A stretch of 64,000 nucleotides of DNA. Origin: Endozoicomonas elysicola. Lineage in GTDB: Bacteria; Pseudomonadota; Gammaproteobacteria; Pseudomonadales; Endozoicomonadaceae. A program made the translations under genes and the position numbers. The first letter of the stretch is position 1. Every line of letters starts with the position of its first letter. The notes under the pieces are model-generated. The model did no database searches. It was not told the origin of the DNA and worked only from the letters and a program-made list of their open reading frames with translations. Positions 56,901 through 64,000 of this stretch are shown here, one piece after another. The stretch covers positions 4,510,231 through 4,574,230 of the forward strand of contig NZ_JOJP01000001.1 of NCBI RefSeq assembly GCF_000710775.1. The letters are read 5' to 3'.

Positions 56901-57280
56901 GCTAGACGTTTTTTTGTCACACTGGAAGCTTCGTCCGGCACTTTCATATTTAGCTCAGGCTCTGCAGGTCTAGCATCTCTGACCATCACAGAAGAAGGTG
57001 CACTGGAAGTACCAACACCAGACTCACCTTTGGGGCTTGATGTAGAGTGATGAATAAGGCCTGAAAGCTGACTTGGTGTAACAGTGTCAGGGGAAAAGTG
57101 AGGTAAAGAACTGCATTTCTCTGGAATTGATAAGCTGGGTGAGGGAGTTGAAACACCGTACCGCCCCAAGCTTGGAGTAGACATACTCCTTGTTAGCCTC
57201 CTGCAAGATCCTGAGGCAGGGTCTTGCAATCGCGATACGACACATTGTGAAGAAGTATCCACTATTGATTGGTGCATCAT
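53918..57280 (-). CDS. Large multi-pass membrane protein of unknown function, candidate effector
   Basis: About 1,120 residues with no recognised family and no signal peptide. Residues 1-270 are Ser/Thr/Pro/Glu-rich and probably disordered. Residues 270-470 are helical. About six hydrophobic segments lie between 470 and 730 (e.g. KIYAPAILIGGTCYFLPLCI near 612-631). A Ser/Thr-rich stretch (735-845) holds two copies of a TEPI-x-x-TTAGV unit (763-773 and 807-817). A further polar region of about 260 residues ends the protein. Start at ATG 57280 or 57277, with AAGGA just upstream. The gene is clearly richer in A/T than its neighbours, suggesting acquisition. Confidence 0.6.
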   Translation of the reverse strand: MMHQSIVDTSSQCVVSRLQDPASGSCRRLTRSMSTPSLGRYGVSTPSPSLSIPEKCSSLPHFSPDTVTPSQLSGLIHHSTSSPKGESGVGTSSAPSSVMVRDARPAEPELNMKVPDEASSVTKKRLAEHSTSGTTTEVSEHPHVANDEPVTSACSGTEVLEPVFLPQCEHSCITGDRGQASSESGDSVLPVNPITSDHAFDVGKPEEYIEPIKGILFDEMADYLKEIDDFDREYEFSKEQKSVDEISLCDTESVTPPDLENPTEAELSSSTFDMTKRMMLLEQVKVLAGDIIRARARGIYSSDNLNGGFNQFYELIFESIKASKLNKEVSPVFYLQKKIISLLNSTLGCLDGESHKSMKAVIEQLEKCSSPGEVSEYLKNSHVDYLTYYHVCRDIVLKAMFDLGADFDGANLDCMISLLSICFLEICKIEIKSSEIELYRNLYFELHTALSPASPEWRRSFANVLAGCFTRSGITLLYLTDIFFTILHSIGEGEISNEYQFASQFRIFLVLYSIFTVIPPSLKNSYSIYRAGKNNPETPKKDTVFSIATNFGKDLTALGGSVFSLLGVSPATRLCQLLNLGLSTIFARDLIHRFLEAYEVDMRPMDWKGKAKIYAPAILIGGTCYFLPLCIPETSKKYWGYSGGDQNFIPHTLRSLVNNLFTPLSGGDEVIRLLLIASLSASSSLTAHTFLDIKRCDNSIVREKLNTYLKALAIRFGCTVATVVIAVPDAYPRRVGSDGASGYTKGSWVSIETTESASRIPTEPIESTTAGVVNSTSIFTVNGSDAFATANVDSTAGLSNMSGSVTEPIHRTTAGVPLSLTRGATESSVYSDASGSNASASESVEYVTILPILGSFSDLWKSLYWEDNVRELGGDIKRTSNANQCQKKEKEFSSQMQTLPWENYTVGGFLGLVDQGLEGIGYYKEVNTRFGIKIPKKVQQLGNVLTHTSHTNTRRLAYLGGGGNKKQLSPAHQYKIKRFDVVSYDDATQGKPENTGLQPGLGAVAKKVKAVSAAEDSRISESIEMTPFGVNDETTPFLPKREKNPGTQRALHVAIDMSAAMDSQSAETKQATLTQAKVDHQEVSTSGSVSSRDVAVVKSWPSTPSISGGVFQDPDTRSHL

Positions 57281-57680
57281 CAATCCTTTTTATAATATTA
57301 CACTGTTTTTATAAACCTGGCGGGAACTCACGATGCTTAGTCATAAAGCTCAAGAATTTTTAATGGTGAAAATCAGCACCAGAAGCGTTTAAACAAACGC
57401 CACCACCAATCGAAGAGGTAAATTTCGAAACAATAGATTTAAATAAACTCTTTTGATTAAGAATAGGCACTGTAAAGAATCAATTTTTTTTTATTATGAA
57501 AAGAAAAAGTAAAAATAAACAATATTATAAAATGAAAAGTATGTACCAATAACCTCTGAAAGACTCGACCATCTTAATAAAGATAGGAAGCCAGCTACAG
57601 AGTGGGTATGCAGCTGGATTTACGCATCACCAATCAAAAGCCGAATATTCACCAATACCACACAAATTGAACAGCAATTC
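57281..57680. other. AT-rich intergenic region, 400 bp
   Basis: This region upstream of the large membrane protein gene is strongly A/T-rich (runs such as 57481-57540) and should contain its leftward promoter; TATTAT- and TAATAT-like -10 elements lie just before the ribosome site. The right end lies beyond the PepSY gene stop. No ORF or RNA gene is found. Confidence 0.4.
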
Positions 57681-58451
57681 TCAAATCCAGCTTAATGGCG
57701 CAATTCTGTCCTCTATAACCTCTCCTGTTACCGCATTCACCACCATTTTATGCCTGACTCGGTTGTCATCCAGGAAAACAATTTCTCTAACTCTAATGTT
57801 ATCTTTCATACTGCTTCGAGTTCTCAGCACCACCATTCCACGGTACTTTTCCCTTGCATTTTTAATAATCTGCTCTAGAGATATCTGCTTGCCATCCGGT
57901 TTCATGTCATAGGTTTCATCCTTGATTACTCGACCGGTATAAGCATCCATGGTTAACTGACGACGCTTTACCTTAAACTGCTTATCAGCCAGTTCGATAA
58001 CATAGACCATACCTCCATTCTGTCTTTCCAGCCAGGTTCTGATTCGATTCGATCCCGGATACTTGCTATCTACCTTTGCCAATATTTCTTCCATAGGCAT
58101 AGGCGTCTGCATGGGAGCATGATCTATCTGCTTTCCACTGAAGGCATCATAAACCACACGTTCCAGCTTGTTATTGGCATCGATAAAGTCGATAACAAAC
58201 ACCTTCTGCCGCTCCTCTTCCAGCAGCCGTGCTGAGTGGACAACCACGTCAGAAGCCTTATTTCCAAACTTATTTCGCGTTGTCACGATCAATTGATCAA
58301 GAGGCACCATTGATCTCAGCTTGCCAGGCTGTTCAAGGTGTGTAGGCGTTACTGGAGCATTACTCCCTACAGCAAAAGCTGAAGATGAAGACAGGGCTAC
58401 ACCTGCCAATACGCCTAATACTATAGGAATACGCAAACTGAACACTTTCAT
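57681..58451 (-). CDS. Exported PepSY-domain protein
   Basis: A 256-residue protein with a signal peptide (MKVFSLRIPIVLGVLAGVAL...AFA). Three PepSY-like units follow: around residues 75-125 (VFVIDFIDANNKLERVVYDAFSGKQID), 130-185 (YVIELADKQFKVKRRQLTMD...TGRVI), and 190-255 (REIVFLDDNRVRHKMVVNAVTGEVI). Each ends in the D/N-A-x-(S/T)-G-x-x-I pattern. PepSY modules are found as protease inhibitors or in envelope regulation; the role here is unknown. ATG 58451 follows GAGGAG. Confidence 0.82.
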   Translation of the reverse strand: MKVFSLRIPIVLGVLAGVALSSSSAFAVGSNAPVTPTHLEQPGKLRSMVPLDQLIVTTRNKFGNKASDVVVHSARLLEEERQKVFVIDFIDANNKLERVVYDAFSGKQIDHAPMQTPMPMEEILAKVDSKYPGSNRIRTWLERQNGGMVYVIELADKQFKVKRRQLTMDAYTGRVIKDETYDMKPDGKQISLEQIIKNAREKYRGMVVLRTRSSMKDNIRVREIVFLDDNRVRHKMVVNAVTGEVIEDRIAPLSWI

Positions 58452-58587
58452 TGGAAAGCTCCTCTTCTTATATAACAAGAGCTGAGGAAATAACGCTAAC
58501 TACCACCGAACAAAGGCATAAGGTTCATTGAATGGAAGTGGAGGTAACACAAAGATGGCAGGCGTCATTGATGCTAGTCTTTATGCC

Positions 58588-58648
58588 CGCTCATGCTGAG
58601 CGGATATAGTTAATTTAGAATTGATTTTCTATATTGCAAGCAGCAATA
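58588..58648 (-). terminator. Hairpins downstream of pxpC
   Basis: Two stems lie beyond the pxpC stop on the - strand: TATTGC / GCAATA (58632-58648, 5-nt loop) and CCGCTCA / TGAGCGG (58588-58604, 3-nt loop). Neither has a good T-run, so the assignment is tentative. Confidence 0.35.
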
Positions 58649-58668
58649 CCCAATAGAAAAACAGGAGG

Positions 58669-59610
58669 CTACAGATTAAAGAAGGCGTAAAAGCTTTTTA
58701 AACTCTTGCCTGCTGTCTCAAGAGATACCAACTGGAAGCGTATTGAGGTGCCTGGCATTGCCTGCGCCAGTTTATTCAAGTCCAACTGAGCAACACAGCC
58801 AAACTTGGGGTACCCACCCAGCGTCTGGTGGTCACGCATAAGAATAATCGGCTGACCATTTTCAGGAACCTGAACAGCTCCTAATGCTATCCCCTCAGAA
58901 ATTACGCCACTAAACGGCGGTTTAATCACAGCTCCGTCTAATCGATACCCCATTCGGTCACTGTTTGACGATAGCGTAAAGTTTGAGTCATAGAAACGTT
59001 TACGACTTTCTTCTGAAAAAGCTGATGCCTGATACGACTCTATGAGATTCAGCCTGAGCTCCAGTCCATATTCTGGGATAAAACAAGCCGGAACCATACG
59101 ATTGATTTCTGGCCTGAAAACCTGATCAGATATCGACTTAAGACAATCCCCTCGGCCTATAAGGCAACCAGCACTGTTGTTAGCTCCAAGCCCACCAATA
59201 CCATCCCTGGAAACTGTCGCGACACTGCCAAAAACCTCTTGTGCAGAAAAGCCACCGGGAATAGCCAGATAAACTCTAAGGCCTTTTCGGGGGAACAGAA
59301 ACGAAAGCATATCCCCCTTATTGAGATGAATGGTTTTCCAACCACCTACAGGCTGGTTGTTCACTCTGACCCCCAGGTCTGCCCCCGTTACAGCCAGCGT
59401 TACGGCTCGATGCGCTAGAAATTTTGCCTGTCCTCCCGTTATCTCCAACTGGGAACAAGACATACTGTTTCCCAAAAGATAATTTGCCCAGCAATAGGCA
59501 TGAAGGTCCATCGGACCTCCTTGAGCCAAGCCCTGATAACCCATTCCCTCTCGACCAAGGTCCTGAAGCTGCACCAGCATTCCTGGATCAATCACTTCCA
59601 GTGTGACCAC
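58669..59610 (-). CDS. pxpC: 5-oxoprolinase subunit C (biotin-dependent carboxyltransferase-like)
   Basis: A 313-residue subunit of the prokaryotic ATP-dependent 5-oxoprolinase (PxpABC), which opens 5-oxoproline to glutamate. It has the KipA/carboxyltransferase C fold: DPGMLVQLQDLGREGMGYQGLAQGGPMD at the start, the G-GVFSA...VFGS loop (IPGGFSAQEVFGS) and the C-terminal SEGIALGAVQVPENGQPIILMRDHQTLGGYPKFG motif. Last gene of the avtA-pxpABC unit; it overlaps pxpB by 19 bp. Confidence 0.93.
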   Translation of the reverse strand: MVTLEVIDPGMLVQLQDLGREGMGYQGLAQGGPMDLHAYCWANYLLGNSMSCSQLEITGGQAKFLAHRAVTLAVTGADLGVRVNNQPVGGWKTIHLNKGDMLSFLFPRKGLRVYLAIPGGFSAQEVFGSVATVSRDGIGGLGANNSAGCLIGRGDCLKSISDQVFRPEINRMVPACFIPEYGLELRLNLIESYQASAFSEESRKRFYDSNFTLSSNSDRMGYRLDGAVIKPPFSGVISEGIALGAVQVPENGQPIILMRDHQTLGGYPKFGCVAQLDLNKLAQAMPGTSIRFQLVSLETAGKSLKSFYAFFNL

Positions 59611-60296
59611 ACAGTGCCTCCAAGCTCAAAAAACTCATCCCGTGATATGGGTTGGAATTTAACAGAAAGGCCGACAGAAAAAGGCGACATAGGTGTCTTA
59701 TCAAAATCAACCAGAGAAATTGGGCAGTTACCAATAATCTGCCAACCTCCGGGCGTGCTGGAAGGGTATACGGCTGTCTGTCGGTCAGCTATTCCTACAC
59801 TCCCGGCAGGCAGCATCTTTCTTGGCTCAGTTTTTCTTGGCATTGCAATAGATGGATCAACAGCACCAAGGAAGGCAAAACCAGGACTGAAACCGATAGC
59901 ACAGACAACATAGGTCGATTGACTGTGAATATGAACAACATCATCAACTGTGCACTCATGAAACCGGGCTATTCCAGGCAAATCCGGACCAGTTTCCAAG
60001 CTGTAATAGATGGGCAAGGTGATTACCTTGCTTACATTCTGGAGAAGGTCGCCGGACAGGAAAAAGGTATCAACCAACGCCTGCAATCTTTTTTTTAACT
60101 CATAATAATCAGCTTTGAGAGGATGGTACTGGATATAAATCGTCGTGTAAGAAGGGATAACTTCAATTAACTCTGATGCAAAGCTATTTCTAATACCGTC
60201 AGCTATATCACCTATTTTTACTGCAAGCTGCGTATCAATATAATCACCCAGCTTTATGATCAACGCCGTTTCTGAGATAGGCTGGATATCCATCAT
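59592..60296 (-). CDS. pxpB: 5-oxoprolinase subunit B (KipI-like)
   Basis: A 234-residue subunit of the same enzyme. It contains the KipI/allophanate-hydrolase subunit 1 pattern: VIPSYTTIYIQYHPL, the FHECTVDDVVHIHSQSTYVVCAIGFSPGFAFLG core, and the PAGSVGIADRQTAVYPSSTPGGWQIIG motif. It overlaps pxpA by 4 bp (ATGA-type junction). Start 60296 or 60293. Confidence 0.92.
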   Translation of the reverse strand: MMDIQPISETALIIKLGDYIDTQLAVKIGDIADGIRNSFASELIEVIPSYTTIYIQYHPLKADYYELKKRLQALVDTFFLSGDLLQNVSKVITLPIYYSLETGPDLPGIARFHECTVDDVVHIHSQSTYVVCAIGFSPGFAFLGAVDPSIAMPRKTEPRKMLPAGSVGIADRQTAVYPSSTPGGWQIIGNCPISLVDFDKTPMSPFSVGLSVKFQPISRDEFFELGGTVWSHWK

Positions 60297-61036
60297 GGAG
60301 CCGAGTCTGCCGGCTTCAAAATCTGTCGAATCTGTTGGATCAGCGCGATAGCGTCAAGATTATCACCATGAACACACAGACTGTCGGCTTTCAGCACCAG
60401 TCGGTTTCCACTGATGGTGTTAATTTCCCCTGATAGTAAGTCTTTAACCTGTTGAAGTATCACGGCTGAGTCCTGGTGAACTGCATCCGGTAAAGACCTT
60501 GATACCAGCAAACCATTATCATCGTAAGCCCTGTCGGCATAGGCTTCATAAATCAGTGGCACTAAATACTTATCAGCCATCTTTTTATGCAATTCATTAT
60601 CACCCATTGCCTGAATCATAAGGGCTGGCTTGATATCCATGTTTGCTGCCGCAATCACAATGGCCTCAAATACATCAGGATTATTCATCATCTCATGATA
60701 AAGAGCGCCATGAGGCTTAATGTACTTTACACGAGTACCATGCTGCTGACAGATAGCATCCAGTGCACCAACTTGGTAAGCCACCAGATTTGTGATGCTT
60801 TCAAGGCTGTGGGGAATAGGCCGGCGACCAAACCCCATCTTGTCATTGTATCCGGGGTGGGCTCCAACAGTGACACCACAGCCTACCGCCTGCTTCACAG
60901 TGTCACTCATGATATCGGGGTCAGAGGCATGAAAACCACAGGCAATGTTGGCCATATCGATCCATGGCATGACTGCTTCATCATTTCCCATTTGCCAGGA
61001 GCCAAAGCTCTCCCCCATATCACAATTCAGCTTCAC
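60293..61036 (-). CDS. pxpA: 5-oxoprolinase subunit A (LamB/YcsF family)
   Basis: A 247-residue subunit with the LamB/YcsF signature: VKLNCDMGESFGSWQMGNDEA at the start, ANIACGFHASDPDIM, and VGAHPGYNDKMGFGRRP. GTG 61036 is taken as the start (AAGG 5 nt upstream, 4 bp after the avtA stop); the longer frame would overlap avtA by 68 bp and lacks a ribosome site. Confidence 0.93.
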   Translation of the reverse strand: MKLNCDMGESFGSWQMGNDEAVMPWIDMANIACGFHASDPDIMSDTVKQAVGCGVTVGAHPGYNDKMGFGRRPIPHSLESITNLVAYQVGALDAICQQHGTRVKYIKPHGALYHEMMNNPDVFEAIVIAAANMDIKPALMIQAMGDNELHKKMADKYLVPLIYEAYADRAYDDNGLLVSRSLPDAVHQDSAVILQQVKDLLSGEINTISGNRLVLKADSLCVHGDNLDAIALIQQIRQILKPADSAP

Positions 61037-61040
61037 TGCC

Positions 61041-62291
61041 TTACCTGTATAGTTTAAGTACTTCTTCCGCCAGAATAGAAAGACCTTTTTCAACGTCTTG
61101 ATGATCACGGGTATAGGTCAACCGGAGACACTCATGCTTATGAGGCCAGTCATCGTCTATTCCCGGGAAGAAGTAATGTCCGGAAACGACCAGAACATTT
61201 CTTGCCTTTAGTCGTTCATAAAGCTCAAGACTGGAAATAGGTAACCCTTCAAACCACAGCCACAAAAACATTGCCCCTTCTGGCTTATGGACATGCCAGG
61301 GAATATCACCCAGCTTCTGCCTAAGGCAATTCACGGCAAACTCGGCTTTTTCCTGGTAGTAAGGGCGAATCACATTTTCACAAAGAGGGTTAATACTGTC
61401 ATCGCGTATCATGTCGAGAGCCAGCAAACTGCCAGTACTGTTTGGAGCAAGATTCATAATGGCGTTAATACCAGACAGCGCCCTGATAACCTGCTCATTA
61501 GCAATAACAATACCGGTTCTGACTGCGGGAAGACCCAGCTTTGAAAGGCTCAGACAGAGAATCGTATGCTCATTCCAGCGTGGGGTCGCTTCTGTAAAAA
61601 TCAGTTTGGGGAATGGCGTTCCGTAGGCCCCATCAACAATCATTGGAATATCATGCTGATGGGCAAGACTGTCCAGACGTTCAATTTCCTGATCCGTCAA
61701 AACATTCCCGGTAGGGTTGGTAGGGCGGGAAACACACAGCGCACCAATGCTCTTATCAATGACCAGTTCCTGAAAATCAACACGGTATTTAAAAGTGTGC
61801 TGATCCAGATGGTCAATTTCCGGTTTGTTGGCTGCAAAAAAATTATCGCTCAACCCAGCATCCGCATAACCAATGTATTCTGGCGCCAATGGTAACTGGA
61901 TTCGTTTATGACTGCCGTCACCATAGTTTCCAGCAAACATATTAAACAGCATAAAAAATGCGGCCTGGCTGCCATTGGTTAGCGCGACATTTCTTTCTGT
62001 CAACTTCCACCCAAACTGCCGGTTAAGAAAAGCAGCCATCTCTCGAACAAAATCTTTTTCTCCCTGGGGAGGATCATAGGTACCCACCAGCCGGGTAAAC
62101 TCCACCTGGCTTTCGGTTATTTTTCGCAGTCGCTGTCTGAAGACCTCTTCTACTTCGGGGATATGGGCCGGGTTACCACCGCCCATCATAATCATATCTT
62201 TACCATCGGCGAGGGCATTGCCCAGATCATCCATTAATGAAAGGATGCCGGAGTGGCTGGTAAATTTTTCGCCAAAGGCAGAAAGCTTCAT
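61041..62291 (-). CDS. avtA: Valine-pyruvate aminotransferase
   Basis: A 416-residue PLP aminotransferase that forms valine from 2-oxoisovalerate with alanine or another donor. It closely follows E. coli AvtA: KFTSHSGILSLMDDLGNAL, MGGGNPAHIPEVEEVF, SRPTNPTGNVLTDQE, and the PLP lysine in CLSLSKLGLPAVRTGI. First gene of the unit with pxpABC, so its amino-group donor may be glutamate or a product of 5-oxoproline opening; this link is by position only. Confidence 0.92.
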   Translation of the reverse strand: MKLSAFGEKFTSHSGILSLMDDLGNALADGKDMIMMGGGNPAHIPEVEEVFRQRLRKITESQVEFTRLVGTYDPPQGEKDFVREMAAFLNRQFGWKLTERNVALTNGSQAAFFMLFNMFAGNYGDGSHKRIQLPLAPEYIGYADAGLSDNFFAANKPEIDHLDQHTFKYRVDFQELVIDKSIGALCVSRPTNPTGNVLTDQEIERLDSLAHQHDIPMIVDGAYGTPFPKLIFTEATPRWNEHTILCLSLSKLGLPAVRTGIVIANEQVIRALSGINAIMNLAPNSTGSLLALDMIRDDSINPLCENVIRPYYQEKAEFAVNCLRQKLGDIPWHVHKPEGAMFLWLWFEGLPISSLELYERLKARNVLVVSGHYFFPGIDDDWPHKHECLRLTYTRDHQDVEKGLSILAEEVLKLYR

Positions 62292-62488
62292 GCTTACCCC
62301 TGATTATTCTGGTCGCAGGATAATAAAGGTGCTGTTATAACAATGGTAAGGTCGGGCTGTCTACACTACTCTGAATTATCAAAGGGCTCTACCCCTGCCC
62401 TGAGGCAATGTTATTTTTTAATGCTAAACAGAAAGAGAGAATGCTGATTTACTAAAGAAGAGTTTAACAACATCCATGTTCTTCACCG

Positions 62489-63040
62489 CTAATAAACCAG
62501 ATGAGACTGATCAGTGCTTTCTACATTGCAATTGACATCATCCGACCTTTTGTAGGTTGTGCTGATCAAGCTAACACTCCAGGCCGCAAGAAAACCATTA
62601 AGAAACCCGCTAACACCGATAACATCCTTATCTTCCCCCTGACTGAAGTTCATGTCAGTGAACACACCGCCGGATGTGTCGCCTTTTCTGGTTCCGTTCA
62701 ATGTATACCGGCTATAAGCAGGGTTTGAGTAAGTATTCTGAAACCGTGGGTATACACCGGACGCATCACGCATTTGAAACTGACTTACACTGCCTTCAGA
62801 CCAGGTTTTATAATAAAAGCCATCAGGAACCACCTTAAAGAATGAGTGGGCCTGTTCTTTATCAACCCAGCAACCAATCAGCCATGAAGGACTCTGTATC
62901 GGCACATTAACCATCTCAAGCGCTGGTTTTACTGCACTTTGTACTTCTGACTCAACTTCATTCAGAAAACTCTGGGGATTTAAAACATCTGAAAACACTG
63001 GAGCAGACGCCAGCAGCAAACACGCCATGCACTTTTTCAT
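62489..63040 (-). CDS. Secreted hypothetical protein (183 aa)
   Basis: A 183-residue protein with a signal peptide (MKKCMACLLLASAPVFSD). The mature part has a beta-rich central region (WLIGCWVDKEQAHSFFKVVPDGFYYKTWSEGSV) resembling small lipocalin-like or DUF-type domains built around a WLxGxW motif, and a DCxN pattern near the end. Function unknown. ATG 63040 has GAGGCGAG upstream. The downstream 62292-62488 spacer holds nothing obvious. Confidence 0.6.
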   Translation of the reverse strand: MKKCMACLLLASAPVFSDVLNPQSFLNEVESEVQSAVKPALEMVNVPIQSPSWLIGCWVDKEQAHSFFKVVPDGFYYKTWSEGSVSQFQMRDASGVYPRFQNTYSNPAYSRYTLNGTRKGDTSGGVFTDMNFSQGEDKDVIGVSGFLNGFLAAWSVSLISTTYKRSDDVNCNVESTDQSHLVY

Positions 63041-63430
63041 TTCTCGCCTCTCTACCACTTTTAAAATCAGGTGACAGATAAGATAGTTGAGCTGCCAGAA
63101 ACACGCCCAAAAAGCCCGTTATACAACACAAAAAGATCATCCTTTTGATGGGCTGACTGTAGATCCGTTAAAAACGGCCAGTGCAGGATCCACTTCTAGC
63201 AACCGGCTTTTCTGTTTTCCTCTGAGGACTTCAGGACTCTGCTATCTTAGGGCCTGTTGACGTTTCGTTGCGCGCTCAGCGTATCAGGGCGTTCCGACTG
63301 ACAAAGCGCGTCATTGCAGGAAGGCTAGCTGCCTTTCAAAATGCCGCAACGAAGACATAGTGGCGCCCTGATACGCCCTTCGGTCGGGACGCGTTGTCTG
63401 GCTCAGAAACATAGTATCTGGAGTTTGAAA
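63041..63430. other. Intergenic region, 390 bp, with a repeat element
   Basis: The first half is the upstream region of the secreted protein gene. The second half (63251-63420) has the character of a repeated element with long complementary arms, listed separately. No protein-coding frame with a start and ribosome site is found before the acidic protein. Confidence 0.4.
63279..63376. repeat. Inverted-repeat element upstream of the acidic protein gene
   Basis: GCGTATCAGGGCG (63279-63291) and CGCCCTGATACGC (63364-63376) are perfect 13-bp arms. They enclose 72 bp that include a smaller AAGGC...GCCTT stem. It looks like a palindromic dispersed element; it ends 54 bp before the ATG of the next gene and may carry or affect its promoter. 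Confidence 0.55.
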
Positions 63431-63724
63431 ATGACTGTTCTGACGTCTTTTCTGGAAAAGCTGGGTGCCACAATAGCCCTCGTGTTGATGTTTTTTGTGG
63501 GCTTGTCACCCTATGTTGAGGCCAACCCTGCTTTTCCTGACATTGAGGTATCGGAAGAATTCGAAGAACAGTCCTCAACGCTGAACTCTGAGTCTGTTGA
63601 TCAGTCAGTTGACGATATCGTCGAATACGATGATGAACCGGAAGATATGGAAGAAAATCAGAAGTTTGAGTACGAATCAGACGATGAGCCGCCGGACTAT
63701 TATTCAGAAGATGAAGTAGACTGA
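63431..63724 (+). CDS. Small exported, highly acidic protein
   Basis: A 97-residue protein with a signal peptide or anchor (residues 1-31, TIALVLMFFVGLSPYVEA). The mature 65 residues after it carry 28 Asp/Glu and a single Lys (43% acidic), with DDEPEDMEEN and YESDDEPPDYYSEDEVD clusters. No fold is recognised; it is probably disordered and may bind cations or basic surfaces. ATG 63431 follows TGGAG. The longer frame that starts at 63341 runs through the repeat element and lacks a ribosome site. Confidence 0.6.
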   Translation: MTVLTSFLEKLGATIALVLMFFVGLSPYVEANPAFPDIEVSEEFEEQSSTLNSESVDQSVDDIVEYDDEPEDMEENQKFEYESDDEPPDYYSEDEVD

Positions 63725-63747
63725 TATGAGGATTTCATGGAGGAAAA

Positions 63748-63823
63748 TGGCGTCCCCTAGGGGACTCGAACCCCTGTTACCGCCGTGAAAGGGCGGTGTC
63801 CTAGGCCACTAGACGAAGGGGAC
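63748..63823 (-). tRNA. tRNA-Glu (anticodon TTC)
   Basis: On the - strand the gene reads GTCCCCTTCGTCTAGTGGCC at the 5' end and has a 7-bp acceptor stem, a D arm, an anticodon loop CTTTCAC (anticodon TTC), a GGTTCGAGTCC T-loop region and an encoded CCA end; total length 76 nt. Identity is glutamate. The promoter lies upstream. Confidence 0.97.
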
Positions 63824-63856
63824 GCAGACCTTCGTGCATTGCTGCAGCGGATGCGT

Positions 63857-63885
63857 ATACTAATGGCCATTTTTTATAGAGTCAA
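63857..63885 (-). promoter_or_regulatory. Promoter of tRNA-Glu
   Basis: On the - strand TTGACT (63880-63885) and TAGTAT (63857-63862) are 17 bp apart, 34 bp upstream of the tRNA 5' end, followed by a G/C-rich discriminator, as in stable-RNA promoters. Confidence 0.75.
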
Positions 63886-64000
63886 CCTTTCTTTGAGTAT
63901 GAGCCGTTTCCCTTGAAAAACAGGCTTATTCAAGATTAGATGGGTTACTGATCACCGCCCGGGATAGGCAAAACAATGAGACTCAGGGACAGGCTCTCGT

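Noticed and set aside
53918..57280. Chlamydial inclusion-membrane (Inc) type protein
   Set aside because: The hydrophobic segments do not form the paired bilobed pattern of Inc proteins, and the size is unusual; similarity is only topological.
1..64000. CRISPR arrays, complete insertion sequences, integrases and prophage genes
   Set aside because: No transposase, integrase or regularly spaced direct repeats were found; the only repeat-like objects are the palindromic elements listed.

Overview
The window looks like a chromosome segment of a marine, host-associated gammaproteobacterium, most likely Endozoicomonas or a close relative. This is inferred from gene content; no 16S gene is present. 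Gammaproteobacterial housekeeping genes (EfpL/YeiP, DUF416/YjaG, DUF3301, DUF2788, RluE, AvtA, a LiuR-controlled leucine operon) sit beside genes usual in intracellular or symbiotic bacteria: an NTT-type nucleotide transporter, a V-type ATPase of the chlamydial/Bacteroidetes subunit set, a DUF1521-like probable type III secreted protein, and a 1,100-residue membrane protein of unknown origin.

Layout. 1-8.7 kb: the end of a class V aminotransferase, an acyl-CoA synthetase, a lipoprotein/TetR pair, mmsA, and two exported proteins (a lipoprotein esterase and an unknown). 8.7-12.0 kb: an exported glutamine-amidotransferase-fold protein and the NTT transporter. 12.1-21.3 kb: a complete leucine/isovalerate catabolic operon, liuR-liuABCDE-aacS, taking isovaleryl-CoA to acetyl-CoA and acetoacetate and reactivating the acetoacetate, with a perfect palindromic operator before liuR. 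21.3-33.6 kb: glutathione transferase, gamma-glutamyltransferase, hemerythrin, DUF3301-EfpL, DUF416, the DUF1521-like protein with a small basic partner, DUF2788, a DASS anion transporter, RluE-VanZ, and an envelope protein. 33.8-37.8 kb: an exported GDSL hydrolase and a polar amino acid ABC importer. 38.0-46.0 kb: the V-ATPase operon ntpB-D-I-K-E-DUF2764-A. 46.4-53.8 kb: ornithine carbamoyltransferase, an FMN reductase, and an arginine decarboxylase with two APC antiporters, a likely acid-resistance module. 53.9-57.3 kb: the large AT-rich membrane protein. 57.7-64 kb: a PepSY protein, an avtA-pxpABC operon (5-oxoproline use), an unknown secreted protein, a very acidic small exported protein, and tRNA-Glu.

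Two themes recur. Ion and pH balance: the V-ATPase, whose c-ring subunit carries the Na+-binding pattern, lies beside the arginine decarboxylase/antiporter set. Gamma-glutamyl metabolism: gamma-glutamyltransferase, an exported GATase-fold protein, glutathione transferase and 5-oxoprolinase. Several imperfect palindromic elements (8.7, 24.1, 41.5 and 63.3 kb) look like dispersed repeats; one lies inside the V-ATPase operon, exactly where the order departs from the chlamydial one.
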